Shown in pieces: positions 7,531 through 16,681 of a DNA stretch of 64,000 bases. Numbering within the stretch: the stretch's first letter is position 1; every line of letters begins with the position of its first letter. The notes beneath the pieces were generated by a model, which was given only the letters and a program-made list of their open reading frames with translations, had not been told where the DNA came from and made no database searches. The translations under genes were made by a program, and so were the position numbers. This DNA comes from Actibacterium sp. XHP0104 (GTDB lineage Bacteria; Pseudomonadota; Alphaproteobacteria; Rhodobacterales; Rhodobacteraceae), in the NCBI RefSeq assembly GCF_025751515.1, contig NZ_JAOWLE010000001.1:372001-436000 (forward strand), in the 5' to 3' direction.

Positions 7531-8885
7531 TGTTGCTGCCTCCGTGGCGCAAGCGCCGCGATTTCATTCAACCGCGCGCGCACTTCCTTGTCCGAGCCGA
7601 AGCCATAACGCGCCCAGCCCAGACTGTCGAGCCGCACCGCCCGCGCCTCGGCCGGTCGGTTCATCGCATCCAGCGCCTCGGCCTTGACCATCAGCATCGA
7701 GGCCATAAGCGCGGCGTTCTGGGCTTGGGTCGCGGCGGGCAGGGCGCTGTTGATCAGCGAAAGGGCCTTGTCGGCATGGCCGCCCGACAGGGCAAAGGCG
7801 GCCAGGTGCAGGCTGACATGGGCGTCCTGCACGCGGGTCAGGCTAGAGGCGGTGTAGATGCTTCTCGCCTCGAGGAACGAGGCCAGCGCCAGGGCGGGAT
7901 CTTGGGCCAGCATCAGGCGGCCCTGCGCGAACAGGGCAAAGCCCAGCCGCGTGTCCTGCCAGCCCGCATTGCGAGCGATCGAAACTGCGCGGGCGGCCTC
8001 GAAGCGGCGGCGGGAATTGCTGGTGTTGGGGCCATAGGCGGTTTCGATCGCGTCGATCCAGGCCCGCGGCGTGGTGTTGGGCGTCGATCCACCCCCGGCG
8101 CGCTGGCCGCGCGGGTTCAGCCGGGCCAGCACGCGGGGCAGGCGGGCGGCCGCCTGGTCGCGGGTCAGGCCGTTGGTCATTTCGGGCGCGTAATAGGCGC
8201 GCAGGATCAGCATGTCGAACCCGGTCAGCACGGTATGGAAATTGTCGTCGTTAAACACGCTGTCGGGCAGGCTGTAGAGATCGTTGAGCGGCCCCAATGC
8301 CTGGGCCAGTTCCTCGTGCAGGCAATCGCGGATTTCCTGCGGGCTGACGTCCGAGGGCAGAAAGATCGCCGCCGTGTCGCGGCGGGTCAGTGCGGCCCAG
8401 TTCACCCGATCGCCGCGGCGGTGGCGTTGATAGTCGGTCCAACTGCTGACGCCGGGCACCACGAAACAGGCGGCCTGGGGCACCAGACGTTGAATGCTGG
8501 CGTGGGGCAGGGCCTGAATGGTGATCTGGGCGGGTTCATCGCCCTGGACCTGGGTGATATTGATCCCTGCTTCGCGCCGCAGCCGGTGCAGCAGCGCCGC
8601 CAGGTCGGGGGCCAGCGTCGAGGGCGCGCCGGGCACGACGCGCACGCGGATCGGGCCTTCGAACCGGGTCATCATGTCCAGGCGGCGGCCGCTTTCCATC
8701 TCGAAGGCGAGGCTGAGAAAATCGTTGGCGATCTGCGCGTTGGGGCGTTGCGGGGCCGTGACGGCAGGCGCGGCGAACCGTTTCATCGGCGGCAGGTCCA
8801 ACGCGGGCGCGGATGACTGCACCGGTGCGGTGCCGCAGGCCGCAAGGGCACCCAGGCATAGGGTCAGGGCCAGTTTTCGCAGCAC
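7527..8885 (-). CDS. DUF2927 family putative lipoprotein
   Basis: The product has 452 residues with an N-terminal lipoprotein signal (LCLGALAAC, the Cys followed by Gly), so it should be lipid-anchored in the periplasm. Residues about 50-260 match the DUF2927 family (RFEGPIRVRVVPGAP; CLHEELAQALGPLNDLYSLPDS). The C-terminal third is helical and repeat-like, resembling TPR-type helices (FLEARSIYTASSL; KALSLINSALPAATQ). I prefer the GTG at 8885 because GGAG lies 6 bases upstream; a TTG at 8891 would place the start on that site. It overlaps the 54-residue membrane protein gene by 4 bases. Function unknown; the operon links it to the MoxR/VWA pair. Confidence 0.8.
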   Translation of the reverse strand: MLRKLALTLCLGALAACGTAPVQSSAPALDLPPMKRFAAPAVTAPQRPNAQIANDFLSLAFEMESGRRLDMMTRFEGPIRVRVVPGAPSTLAPDLAALLHRLRREAGINITQVQGDEPAQITIQALPHASIQRLVPQAACFVVPGVSSWTDYQRHRRGDRVNWAALTRRDTAAIFLPSDVSPQEIRDCLHEELAQALGPLNDLYSLPDSVFNDDNFHTVLTGFDMLILRAYYAPEMTNGLTRDQAAARLPRVLARLNPRGQRAGGGSTPNTTPRAWIDAIETAYGPNTSNSRRRFEAARAVSIARNAGWQDTRLGFALFAQGRLMLAQDPALALASFLEARSIYTASSLTRVQDAHVSLHLAAFALSGGHADKALSLINSALPAATQAQNAALMASMLMVKAEALDAMNRPAEARAVRLDSLGWARYGFGSDKEVRARLNEIAALAPRRQQQ

Positions 8886-8887
8886 AC

Positions 8888-9334
8888 TCAACTCCGCTGA
8901 TACTTGATAAAGGGCGTCACCTTGGCCACCTGATCATAAAGCCCGCGCGCTGTCTTGTTGAAATCCTGCGTCAGCCAATAGAGGCCCGGCGCACCGGCGG
9001 CGTCGGCCTCGGCATAGACGGCCTCGATCAGGGCGCGGGCCACCCCGGCGCGGCGCACGGCCGGGTCGACATAGAGATCCTGCAGATAGCAGACATTCTC
9101 GATTTTCCAGCCGTGGCGGTGAAACAGGAAATGCACCAGCCCGACCGGTTCGCCATCCAGAATCGCCAGCCGGCCCTGAAATTCGTTCGGGGCGCCGGAC
9201 AGCATCCGGGCAAAGCTGCTCTCGTAAATGTGATCGGGCAGCGTGGTCTCGTAATAGGCGAGATAGCCCTGCCAGAGCCGCGCCCAGGCCTGTCGATCCG
9301 AAGAGTGCAGCGGTCGGATGATGAGATCGGGCAT
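8888..9334 (-). CDS. GNAT family N-acetyltransferase
   Basis: This is a 148-residue single-domain GNAT protein. Motif A is seen as LYVDPAVRRAGVARALIEAV, with the acetyl-CoA pyrophosphate loop RRAGVA, and the C-terminal GLYWLTQDFNKTARGLYDQV is typical of motif B. The substrate could be a small amine, an amino acid or a protein N-terminus; nothing in the sequence decides. AGGAG 6 bases before the ATG supports the start. It lies between moxR and the DUF2927 gene, 2 bases before the latter's start. A perfect inverted repeat separates it from moxR. Confidence 0.88.
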   Translation of the reverse strand: MPDLIIRPLHSSDRQAWARLWQGYLAYYETTLPDHIYESSFARMLSGAPNEFQGRLAILDGEPVGLVHFLFHRHGWKIENVCYLQDLYVDPAVRRAGVARALIEAVYAEADAAGAPGLYWLTQDFNKTARGLYDQVAKVTPFIKYQRS

Positions 9335-9362
9335 CTTGGCTCCTGTGGGGCTAGTGAGATTC

Positions 9363-9399
9363 CGATCTGACTGTTCGCAATATGGAAACAGTCAGATCG
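9363..9399. repeat. Perfect 13-bp inverted repeat between moxR and the GNAT gene
   Basis: The arms CGATCTGACTGTT (9363-9375) and AACAGTCAGATCG (9387-9399) are exactly complementary with an 11-base loop. There is no T-tract on the minus-strand transcript after the stem, so it is not a standard terminator. It could be an RNA stem that stabilises or processes the moxR message, or a binding site for a dimeric regulator ahead of the GNAT gene. Confidence 0.75.
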
Positions 9400-9428
9400 A
9401 AAAATTGCACAATTGCGACTTCCCGGCC

Positions 9429-10271
9429 CTAACGCTGGGCGCGCCGCGCCATGAAGGCCAGACGCTCGAACAGGTGCACGTCCTGCTCGTTTTTCAGCAA
9501 TGCGCCATGCAGTTTCGGTAGGGCATTCACGCCGTCGCGCTTCAGGTCTTCGGGGTTCAGATCCTCGGCCAGCAGCAGCTTGAGCCAATCCAGCACTTCG
9601 CTGGTCGAAGGCTTTTTCTTGAGCCCCTGCGTGTCGCGGATTTCATAGAATTGCGTCAGCGCCTCGGTCAGCAGCTTGGCCTTGATGCCGGGGTGATGCA
9701 CTTCGACGATCTGGCGCATCGTGTCGATGTCGGGGAAGCGGATGTAGTGAAAGAAGCAACGGCGCAGAAACGCGTCGGGCAGCTCTTTTTCGTTGTTTGA
9801 CGTGATGATGACCACCGGACGGACCTTGGCGCGGACGGTTTCGCCGGTCTCGTAGACGTGGAATTCCATCTTGTCCAACTCTTGAAGCAGGTCGTTGGGG
9901 AATTCGATATCGGCCTTGTCGATCTCGTCGATCAGCAGCACGACTTTCTGGTCGGCCTCAAAGGCCTGCCACAGCTTGCCCTTGCGGATATAGTTGCGCA
10001 CGTCATGCACGCGCTCGTCGCCCAGCTGGCTGTCGCGCAGGCGGCTGACGGCGTCGTATTCATAAAGGCCCTGCTGGGCGCGGGTGGTCGATTTGATGTG
10101 CCATTCGATGATCGGCAGGCCCAGGCTGGCGGCGACCTGCTTGGCCAGTTCGGTCTTGCCGGTGCCGGGCTCGCCCTTGACCAGCAGCGGGCGCTCCAGC
10201 GCGACGGCGGCGTTCACGGCGACGGTCAGATCCTCGGTGGCGACATAGGAATCGGTAGAGGTGAATTTCAT
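9429..10271 (-). CDS. MoxR family AAA+ ATPase
   Basis: The 280 residues carry a Walker A motif (GEPGTGKTE), Walker B (VVLLIDEIDKAD), a sensor-1 region (VVIITSNNEKELPDAFLRRC) and the MoxR lid domain. MoxR ATPases act as chaperones with VWA partners to mature or activate client complexes. The CoxE-type VWA gene lies three genes downstream on the same strand, completing the pair. It is likely cytosolic. The start ATG lies 190 bases from the divergent dksA start, so the two genes share an intergenic promoter region. The closest known relationships are to the CoxD-like branch; the client here is unknown. Confidence 0.93.
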   Translation of the reverse strand: MKFTSTDSYVATEDLTVAVNAAVALERPLLVKGEPGTGKTELAKQVAASLGLPIIEWHIKSTTRAQQGLYEYDAVSRLRDSQLGDERVHDVRNYIRKGKLWQAFEADQKVVLLIDEIDKADIEFPNDLLQELDKMEFHVYETGETVRAKVRPVVIITSNNEKELPDAFLRRCFFHYIRFPDIDTMRQIVEVHHPGIKAKLLTEALTQFYEIRDTQGLKKKPSTSEVLDWLKLLLAEDLNPEDLKRDGVNALPKLHGALLKNEQDVHLFERLAFMARRAQR

Positions 10272-10330
10272 TGGGTTTCCTGTCTAAAAGGCGTGTCTTG
10301 GCTGCGTGTTTAGCGCAACTCCCGGCAGAC

Positions 10331-10359
10331 TTCAAAAAGCCATAAAGCGGCACTATATG
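10331..10359 (+). promoter_or_regulatory. Candidate promoter for dksA
   Basis: TTCAAA (10331-10336), 17 bases, then TATATG (10354-10359), in the moxR/dksA divergent region and about 100 bases before the dksA start. It is a moderate match to sigma-70 elements and the best I see in this gap. Confidence 0.35.
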
Positions 10360-10461
10360 CTAGTGACAACCCCCCAGCATTGGGGTAAGCCAACCCGCGA
10401 GGAGTGCCGGGTGACTGACGTTGCGACAACATTCGGGCCCGGCCTGCGAAAGGGAGCAGGT

Positions 10462-10884
10462 ATGAAGGCCGAATCTTTCTTGCCAGACGATTATCGTCCC
10501 GCAGAGGACGAACCGTTCATGAACGAGCGCCAGCTCGAATATTTCCGACGCAAATTGCTAAGCCTCAAGGCCGAGTTGCTGGATGAAAGCAAATCGACCA
10601 TCGAAGGTCTGCAGGATGGTGCGCGCAACATCCCCGATCTGGCCGACCGCGCCAGCGAGGAAACCGATCGCGCGCTTGAGCTGCGTATCCGTGACCGCCA
10701 GCGCAAGCTGGTGTCCAAGATCGACGGGGCGCTGCGCCGCATCGACGAAGGCGAATACGGCTATTGCCAGGAAACCGGCGAGCCGATCTCGCTGCGTCGC
10801 CTGGATGCGCGTCCGACCACGACCCTCAGCCTCGAGGCGCAGGAACGTCACGAACGCCGCGAAAAGGTGCATCGCGACGACTGA
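10462..10884 (+). CDS. dksA: DksA-type RNA polymerase secondary-channel regulator with degenerate zinc finger
   Basis: DksA binds the secondary channel of RNA polymerase and, with ppGpp, adjusts transcription of rRNA and amino-acid genes. The 140 residues hold the coiled coil with its tip motif (NIPDLADRASEETDRA) and the globular C-terminal domain (GEYGYCQETGEPISLRRLDARP). Of the four zinc-binding Cys of E. coli DksA only the first remains (CQET; the others are Thr, Ser and Ala), so zinc cannot be held in the usual way. Single-copy DksA-like proteins with altered fingers are known in Rhodobacter. The ATG at 10462 has GGGAG upstream and gives the usual length. A strong terminator follows at 10913. 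Confidence 0.9.
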   Translation: MKAESFLPDDYRPAEDEPFMNERQLEYFRRKLLSLKAELLDESKSTIEGLQDGARNIPDLADRASEETDRALELRIRDRQRKLVSKIDGALRRIDEGEYGYCQETGEPISLRRLDARPTTTLSLEAQERHERREKVHRDD

Positions 10885-10912
10885 TCGCGACATGCGGTTC
10901 TGAACGTTTTCG

Positions 10913-10943
10913 CACCGGGGCCACCGCGCCCCGGTGTCGTTTT
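10913..10943 (+). terminator. Rho-independent terminator of dksA
   Basis: CACCGGGGC (10913-10921) pairs perfectly with GCCCCGGTG (10928-10936) around a 6-base loop, followed by TCG and TTTT. It separates dksA from the FAD monooxygenase gene that starts at 10956. Confidence 0.8.
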
Positions 10944-10955
10944 CTGGGGGCAGGT

Positions 10956-12125
10956 ATGCTGATCGGGCAAAAGATTTCCGTCATCGGGGCCGGGGTGTCC
11001 GGTCTGGCCGTGGCCACGCTGCTGGCGCAGCGCGGGGCGCAGGTGACCGTTCTGGAACAGGCCGAGGCCATTCGCGAGGTTGGCGCGGGGTTGCAGATTT
11101 CCCCCAACGGCGCGGCGGTTCTTCGGGCCATGGGGCAGGGGGATCAGCTAGAGACCCTTGGCCAGCGCGGCCGCATGGTCGAGCTGCGCGATGGCGCCAG
11201 CGGGCAGCGGGTGTTGCAACTGGATCTGACCCGTGGCGGGCAGGGCTATTACTTTTTCCACCGCGCCGATCTGATCGAGATGCTGGCCGAGGCCGCGCGC
11301 GAGGCGGGGGTGCGCATTCGCCTGCTGCAACAGATCTCGGATCTGCAATTCGATACTGACGGCGCGCATCTGACCACCGCGCAGGGCGCGCAGATGCAGG
11401 CCGATCTGGTGCTGGGCGCCGACGGGCTGCACTCGGTGGTGCGGGCCCAGCTGAACGGTGCGGCCCGGCCCGCCTTTACCGGCCAGGTGGCCTGGCGCGC
11501 GACCGTGCCCATGGAAAAGGCCCCCGATCCGCTGGTGCGGGTCTATATGGGGCCGGGGCGGCACCTGGTGCGTTACCCGCTGCGTGGCGGCAAGCTGATG
11601 AATATCGTCGCCGTCGAAGAGCGTGACGCCTGGGCGGTTGAAAGCTGGTCGCATACCGACAATCCCGACAACCTGCGCGCGGCTTTCGCCGGGTTCGCGC
11701 CCGAGGTGCGGCAGCTGCTGGATCAGGTGAATGACGTGTTCCTGTGGGGGCTGTTCCGCCACCCGGTCGCGCCGGTCTGGCACAATGATCACGCCGCCAT
11801 TCTGGGCGATGCCGCGCATCCGACGCTGCCCTTCATGGCGCAGGGTGCGAATATGGCGCTTGAGGATGCCTGGGTTCTGGCGGCGGCGCTGGCGGGGCAT
11901 GACGACCGTGCCGAGGCGCTGAGCAATTATCAGATCGCCCGGCGTGAACGCTGTATCGACATCGTCGATGCGGCCTCAAAGAACGCCCGCAACTACCACC
12001 TGACCGGATCGAAACGCACGTTGGGGCATCTGGCGCTGCGGGTGGCGGGGGCGGTTGCGCCCGATATGATGCTGAAACGGTTCGACTGGATCTATGGCTA
12101 TGACGTGACCCGGCTTTATCCCTAG
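10956..12125 (+). CDS. FAD-dependent aromatic-hydroxylase-type monooxygenase
   Basis: This 389-residue flavoprotein belongs to the PHBH/salicylate hydroxylase (UbiH-like) class. It shows the N-terminal dinucleotide fold IGAGVSGLAVATLLAQRGAQ, the GADGLHSVVR block (the DG motif that binds FAD and NADPH) and the second FAD motif ILGDAAHPTLPFMAQGANMA. Such enzymes hydroxylate aromatic or quinone rings using NAD(P)H and oxygen; the substrate is not visible. It has no signal peptide. The gene follows the dksA terminator directly, so it needs its own promoter, and it precedes the agmatinase-family gene by about 60 bases on the same strand. Confidence 0.88.
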   Translation: MLIGQKISVIGAGVSGLAVATLLAQRGAQVTVLEQAEAIREVGAGLQISPNGAAVLRAMGQGDQLETLGQRGRMVELRDGASGQRVLQLDLTRGGQGYYFFHRADLIEMLAEAAREAGVRIRLLQQISDLQFDTDGAHLTTAQGAQMQADLVLGADGLHSVVRAQLNGAARPAFTGQVAWRATVPMEKAPDPLVRVYMGPGRHLVRYPLRGGKLMNIVAVEERDAWAVESWSHTDNPDNLRAAFAGFAPEVRQLLDQVNDVFLWGLFRHPVAPVWHNDHAAILGDAAHPTLPFMAQGANMALEDAWVLAAALAGHDDRAEALSNYQIARRERCIDIVDAASKNARNYHLTGSKRTLGHLALRVAGAVAPDMMLKRFDWIYGYDVTRLYP

Positions 12126-12186
12126 TCTGGCCATGCCGCCGGATTTGCCGCTAAGCTTGACCATCACAGCAGACGGAGCGCCGCAC

Positions 12187-13149
12187 ATGGCCCTGGAAGA
12201 CGCCGCCAAACAGATCGACACCGCCTTTACCCGCGAGGGCTATCGCGGGCTGGCCTTTGAGAACACATTCGGGGGCGCGACCTCGTTCCTGCGCCGCAGC
12301 TATACCAAGGATCTGACCGGCGTCGATCTGGCGGTCACCGGGGTGCCGTTCGATCAGGCGGTGACCAACCGCCCCGGCACCCGCCTGGGCCCCCGTGCCA
12401 TCCGCGAGGCCAGCGCGTTGCAGGCCTTTGATCCGCCCTATGGCTGGGGGTTCAACCCGGTCGACGAGTTCAACGTCGCCGATTACGGCGATCTGGCCTT
12501 TGACTATGCCGATACGCGCAAGTTTCCCGCCGCGCTGACCGCCCATATCGCCGGTATTCTGGATGCAGGCGCGGGCAGTCTGACGCTGGGCGGCGATCAT
12601 TATATCTCGTTCCCGATCCTGCGGGCCTATGCGCGCAAGTTCGGGCCGCTGTCGCTCTTGCATTTCGATGCGCATTCCGACACCTGGGCCGATGATGATT
12701 TCGACCGCATCGACCACGGCACCATGTTCTACAAGGCGGTCAAAGAGGGGCTGATCGACCCGGCGCGCAGCGTGCAGGTCGGCATTCGCACCGAAAACCC
12801 CGACACGATGGGCGTCAATATCATCGACGCCCGTGAGGTGCATGAGGGCGGCACGGCGGCGGCAGTGGCGCGGATCAAGTCGATCCTGGGCGATCACCCC
12901 ACTTATGTGACCTTTGACATCGACGCGCTTGACCCGGCCTATGCGCCCGGCACCGGCACGCCCGTTTGGGGCGGGCTGACCAGCGCCCAGGCCGCGCATA
13001 TGCTGCGTGACCTGGCCGGCATCAACATGGTCGGCGGCGATGTGGTCGAGGTCTCTCCGCCCTTTGATACCACCGGTGCCACGGCGATTGCCGGTGCCCA
13101 TGTCGCGGTGGAACTGATGTGCCTTTACTGCTGGAACAAGCGGGGTTGA
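12187..13149 (+). CDS. Agmatinase / ureohydrolase family enzyme
   Basis: This ureohydrolase (320 residues) has all the dimanganese motifs: GGDHYISFP, FDAHSDTW and FDIDALDPAYAPGT. It should cleave agmatine, guanidinobutyrate or a related guanidino compound to urea and an amine. The length and the N-terminal segment (FGGATSFLRRSYTKDLTGVDLAV) fit agmatinase (SpeB) best, but substrate cannot be fixed from motifs. The ATG at 12187 is preceded by CGGAG at 7 bases; an in-frame ATG at 12133 would add 18 residues without a good ribosome site. The prfA gene follows after 30 bases on the same strand. Confidence 0.88.
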   Translation: MALEDAAKQIDTAFTREGYRGLAFENTFGGATSFLRRSYTKDLTGVDLAVTGVPFDQAVTNRPGTRLGPRAIREASALQAFDPPYGWGFNPVDEFNVADYGDLAFDYADTRKFPAALTAHIAGILDAGAGSLTLGGDHYISFPILRAYARKFGPLSLLHFDAHSDTWADDDFDRIDHGTMFYKAVKEGLIDPARSVQVGIRTENPDTMGVNIIDAREVHEGGTAAAVARIKSILGDHPTYVTFDIDALDPAYAPGTGTPVWGGLTSAQAAHMLRDLAGINMVGGDVVEVSPPFDTTGATAIAGAHVAVELMCLYCWNKRG

Positions 13150-13179
13150 CCGCGCCGCACGGCTGGGCAAGACAAGCGC

Positions 13180-14228
<1,049 letters not shown>

Positions 14229-14232
<4 letters not shown>

Positions 14233-15065
14233 CGACCGGCGCCCAGGCGCTGGCGGCGGCGGTGGTGCGGCTGCGCGCGGCGGATGTGCCCGATGCCCCA
14301 CGCGATGCGCGCCGCCTGCTGGCCCATGCAATGGGGATCGCGCCGGGGCGCCTGACGCTGGCGCTGCATGATCCGATGTCCTCGCAGGCCCTGGCGGATT
14401 TCGAGGCCGCCATTGCCCGCCGCGCATCGCGCGAGCCGGTATCGCATATCACCGGCACGCGCGCCTTCTACGGGCGTGACTTCTCTGTGACATCCGACGT
14501 CTTGGACCCGCGCCCCGAAACCGAAACCCTGATCGCGCTGGCGCTGGAAGAGCCGTTTGACAGCGTTCTGGACTTGGGCACGGGCTCGGGCTGTATCCTG
14601 CTGACGCTGCTGGCCGAACGGCCAGAGGCGCGCGGGCTGGGGGCCGATCTGTCGGATGCGGCGCTTGCCGTGGCGCAGCAAAACGCCCGGCGGTTGGGTG
14701 TCGAGGCCGATTTCATCCGCTCGGACTGGTTTGCGGCGATCGACGGCCAGTTCGATCTGATCGTGTCGAACCCGCCCTATATCACCGAGGCCGAGATGGC
14801 CGATCTGTCGCCCGAGGTGCTGCACGAGCCGCGCATGGCGCTGACGCCCGGCGGTGACGGGCTGGATGCTTACCGCGCGATTGCGGCGGGGGCGGGGGCG
14901 TATTTGCGGCCCGGCGGGCGCCTGATGGTGGAAATCGGCGCGGCCCAGGGGCCAGACGTGGCGGGGCTGTTTAAGGCGGCGGGCCTTGGCGAGGTGCAGG
15001 TGCATCCTGATCTTGATGGGCGTGACCGCGTGGTCAGCGCCCGCGCGCGAACCGCAAAAACCTGA
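14229..15065 (+). CDS. prmC: Release factor glutamine N5-methyltransferase
   Basis: PrmC (HemK) methylates the glutamine of the GGQ motif of RF1 and RF2 using SAM. The 278 residues show the N-terminal helical substrate-binding domain ([13 protein letters not shown]) and the methyltransferase core: [11 protein letters not shown] (SAM loop) and the active-site SNPPYIT, where NPPY binds the target glutamine. Its ATG overlaps the prfA stop by 4 bases, so translation is likely coupled. After its stop there are about 220 bases to the next gene with no obvious terminator. Confidence 0.95.
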
Positions 15066-15126
15066 GAAAACTGCAATTTTCGGGACGCTAACACGGGAAA
15101 TAGTGTGTTTTCTGCACATTTTTCGC

Positions 15127-15154
15127 TTGTTTGGGGGGGCGGGCAAGGTTATCT
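15127..15154 (+). promoter_or_regulatory. Candidate promoter for the DUF4167 gene
   Basis: TTGTTT (15127-15132), 16 bases, then TTATCT (15149-15154). If used, it gives a leader of about 120 bases containing GGGAC/GTCCC complementary arms (around 15171-15187). It is a moderate match and could be chance. Confidence 0.3.
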
Positions 15155-15286
15155 CAGAAAGGCGAGGGGCGGGACGTGCAAGTCCCCCTCGACAGCAAGC
15201 CAGAAAGATATCGGATCAAAATTGCGGCTGGAAACGCTATCCGGTCAGGGTCCGAAAAGCCAAAACAAGGCTGGAAAAAAACAAAC

Positions 15287-15820
15287 ATGAGATCATCTAA
15301 GTCACGTTCGCGGTCGAAATCGAACCGTTCGCGCTCGGTCGGCAACATCGTCAACCGCGTGTTCGACAGCTCGGGCCCCGAGGGCAAGGTGCGCGGCACT
15401 CCGCAGCAGATCATCGAGAAATACAACCAGCTGGCACGCGATGCCCAACTGGCCAATGATCGCGTTGCCGCCGAGAACTTTCAGCAGCATGCCGAACATT
15501 ACACCCGCCTTCTGGGCGAGGCGCAGCGCGAGATGGACGCCCGCCGCGAACAGCAAGAGGCCCAGCAGAACCGTGACCGCCCGAACCAGGGCGATGACGG
15601 CAACCAGCGGGCCGATATGGGTGAACAGCCCAAGGGCGATGCATTGGATGTCGCCGATACCGGGTCGGATTCGGGTGACAGCGGGCTGGTCGAAACGCCC
15701 GAGCAAAAGCCCGTCGAAAAGCCCGCTCCGCGCCGTCGCGCCCGCAAGCCCAAGGCGCAAGGCGGTGACGATCAGGCCGAGAAACCGGCCGGCGAACCGC
15801 AGGCCCCGGCCGCGGAATAA
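15287..15820 (+). CDS. DUF4167 domain protein, basic N-terminus and disordered tail
   Basis: The 177 residues begin with a strongly basic Ser/Arg/Lys-rich segment (MRSSKSRSRSKSNRSRSVGN), then the conserved DUF4167 core (NRVFDSSGPEGKVRGTPQQI ... EKYNQLARDAQLANDRVAAENFQQHAEHYTRLL), and end in a long Gln/Asp/Pro/Ala-rich, probably unstructured tail with a basic patch. The basic ends suggest nucleic-acid binding, which is inference; the family's function is not known to me. I take the ATG at 15287, since the upstream frame lacks the family's conserved start. The gene ends 6 bases from the convergent rsmA end. Confidence 0.85.
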   Translation: MRSSKSRSRSKSNRSRSVGNIVNRVFDSSGPEGKVRGTPQQIIEKYNQLARDAQLANDRVAAENFQQHAEHYTRLLGEAQREMDARREQQEAQQNRDRPNQGDDGNQRADMGEQPKGDALDVADTGSDSGDSGLVETPEQKPVEKPAPRRRARKPKAQGGDDQAEKPAGEPQAPAAE

Positions 15821-15826
15821 CGCGGC

Positions 15827-16669
15827 CTAGCCCTCGGCCACGGCACGGGCGAGGGCGCAGAATTCTTCGATTGATAGCTGTTCGGCGCGCTCGGTGGGGG
15901 CAATCCCTGCCGTGCGCAGGCGGTCCTCGATATCGGGGGCCACGCCTTTCAGGCTGGCGCGCAGCATCTTGCGGCGCTGGTTAAAGGCGGCGGCCACGAC
16001 GCGGCTAAGCACCGCAGGATCGGCGGGGAACAGCGGTTCGGGCCGGGCCACAAGATGCACCACGGATGAATGGATCTTCGGCGGCGGGGTAAAGGCCTCG
16101 GGCGGCAGAGACATGACGATTTTCGCGTCCGAACGCCATTGCGCCAGGATCGCCAGCCGGCCATAGGCCTTGCCGCCGGGCTGGGCGGTGATGCGCTCGG
16201 CCACTTCTTTCTGGAACATCAGCGTCAGGCTTTGCCAGACGGGCGGCCATTGCGGCGGCGTCAGCCAGCGCACCAGCAGTTCCGTGCCCACGTTATAGGG
16301 CAGGTTGGCGACGATGCGGATCGGCGGCGTCAGGTGTTCCAGCGGGTTCAGCGTCAGCGCGTCGGCGTTGATGACCTCTAGCCGGCCCGGATAGGCGGCG
16401 GCGACCTCGGCCAGCGCGGGCAGGCAGCGGGCGTCTTTTTCAACGGCCAGCACCCGGCGCGCGCCTTCGGCCAGCAGGCCACGGGTCAGCCCGCCCGGGC
16501 CGGGCCCGATTTCCAGCACGTCGCATTGCGACAGATCTCCGGCCTGACGCGCGATCTTGGCGGTCAGGTTCAGGTCGAGCAGAAAGTTCTGCCCCAGCGA
16601 TTTCTTGGCCGATAGCCCGTGCGTGGCGATCACCTCGCGCAGGGGGGGAAGGCCGTCGATGGCTGCCAT
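15827..16669 (-). CDS. rsmA: 16S rRNA dimethyladenosine transferase
   Basis: RsmA (KsgA) dimethylates two adjacent adenosines near the 3' end of 16S rRNA during small-subunit maturation. The 280 residues carry [10 protein letters not shown], the SAM loop [14 protein letters not shown], the catalytic NLPYN motif and the C-terminal [14 protein letters not shown]. It is the last gene of the lptF-lptG-lptD-surA-pdxA-rsmA run and starts 12 bases after pdxA ends. The linkage surA-pdxA-rsmA is widely conserved in proteobacteria. Confidence 0.97.
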   Translation of the reverse strand: MAAIDGLPPLREVIATHGLSAKKSLGQNFLLDLNLTAKIARQAGDLSQCDVLEIGPGPGGLTRGLLAEGARRVLAVEKDARCLPALAEVAAAYPGRLEVINADALTLNPLEHLTPPIRIVANLPYNVGTELLVRWLTPPQWPPVWQSLTLMFQKEVAERITAQPGGKAYGRLAILAQWRSDAKIVMSLPPEAFTPPPKIHSSVVHLVARPEPLFPADPAVLSRVVAAAFNQRRKMLRASLKGVAPDIEDRLRTAGIAPTERAEQLSIEEFCALARAVAEG

Positions 16670-16681
16670 GGTCGGTCTCCT

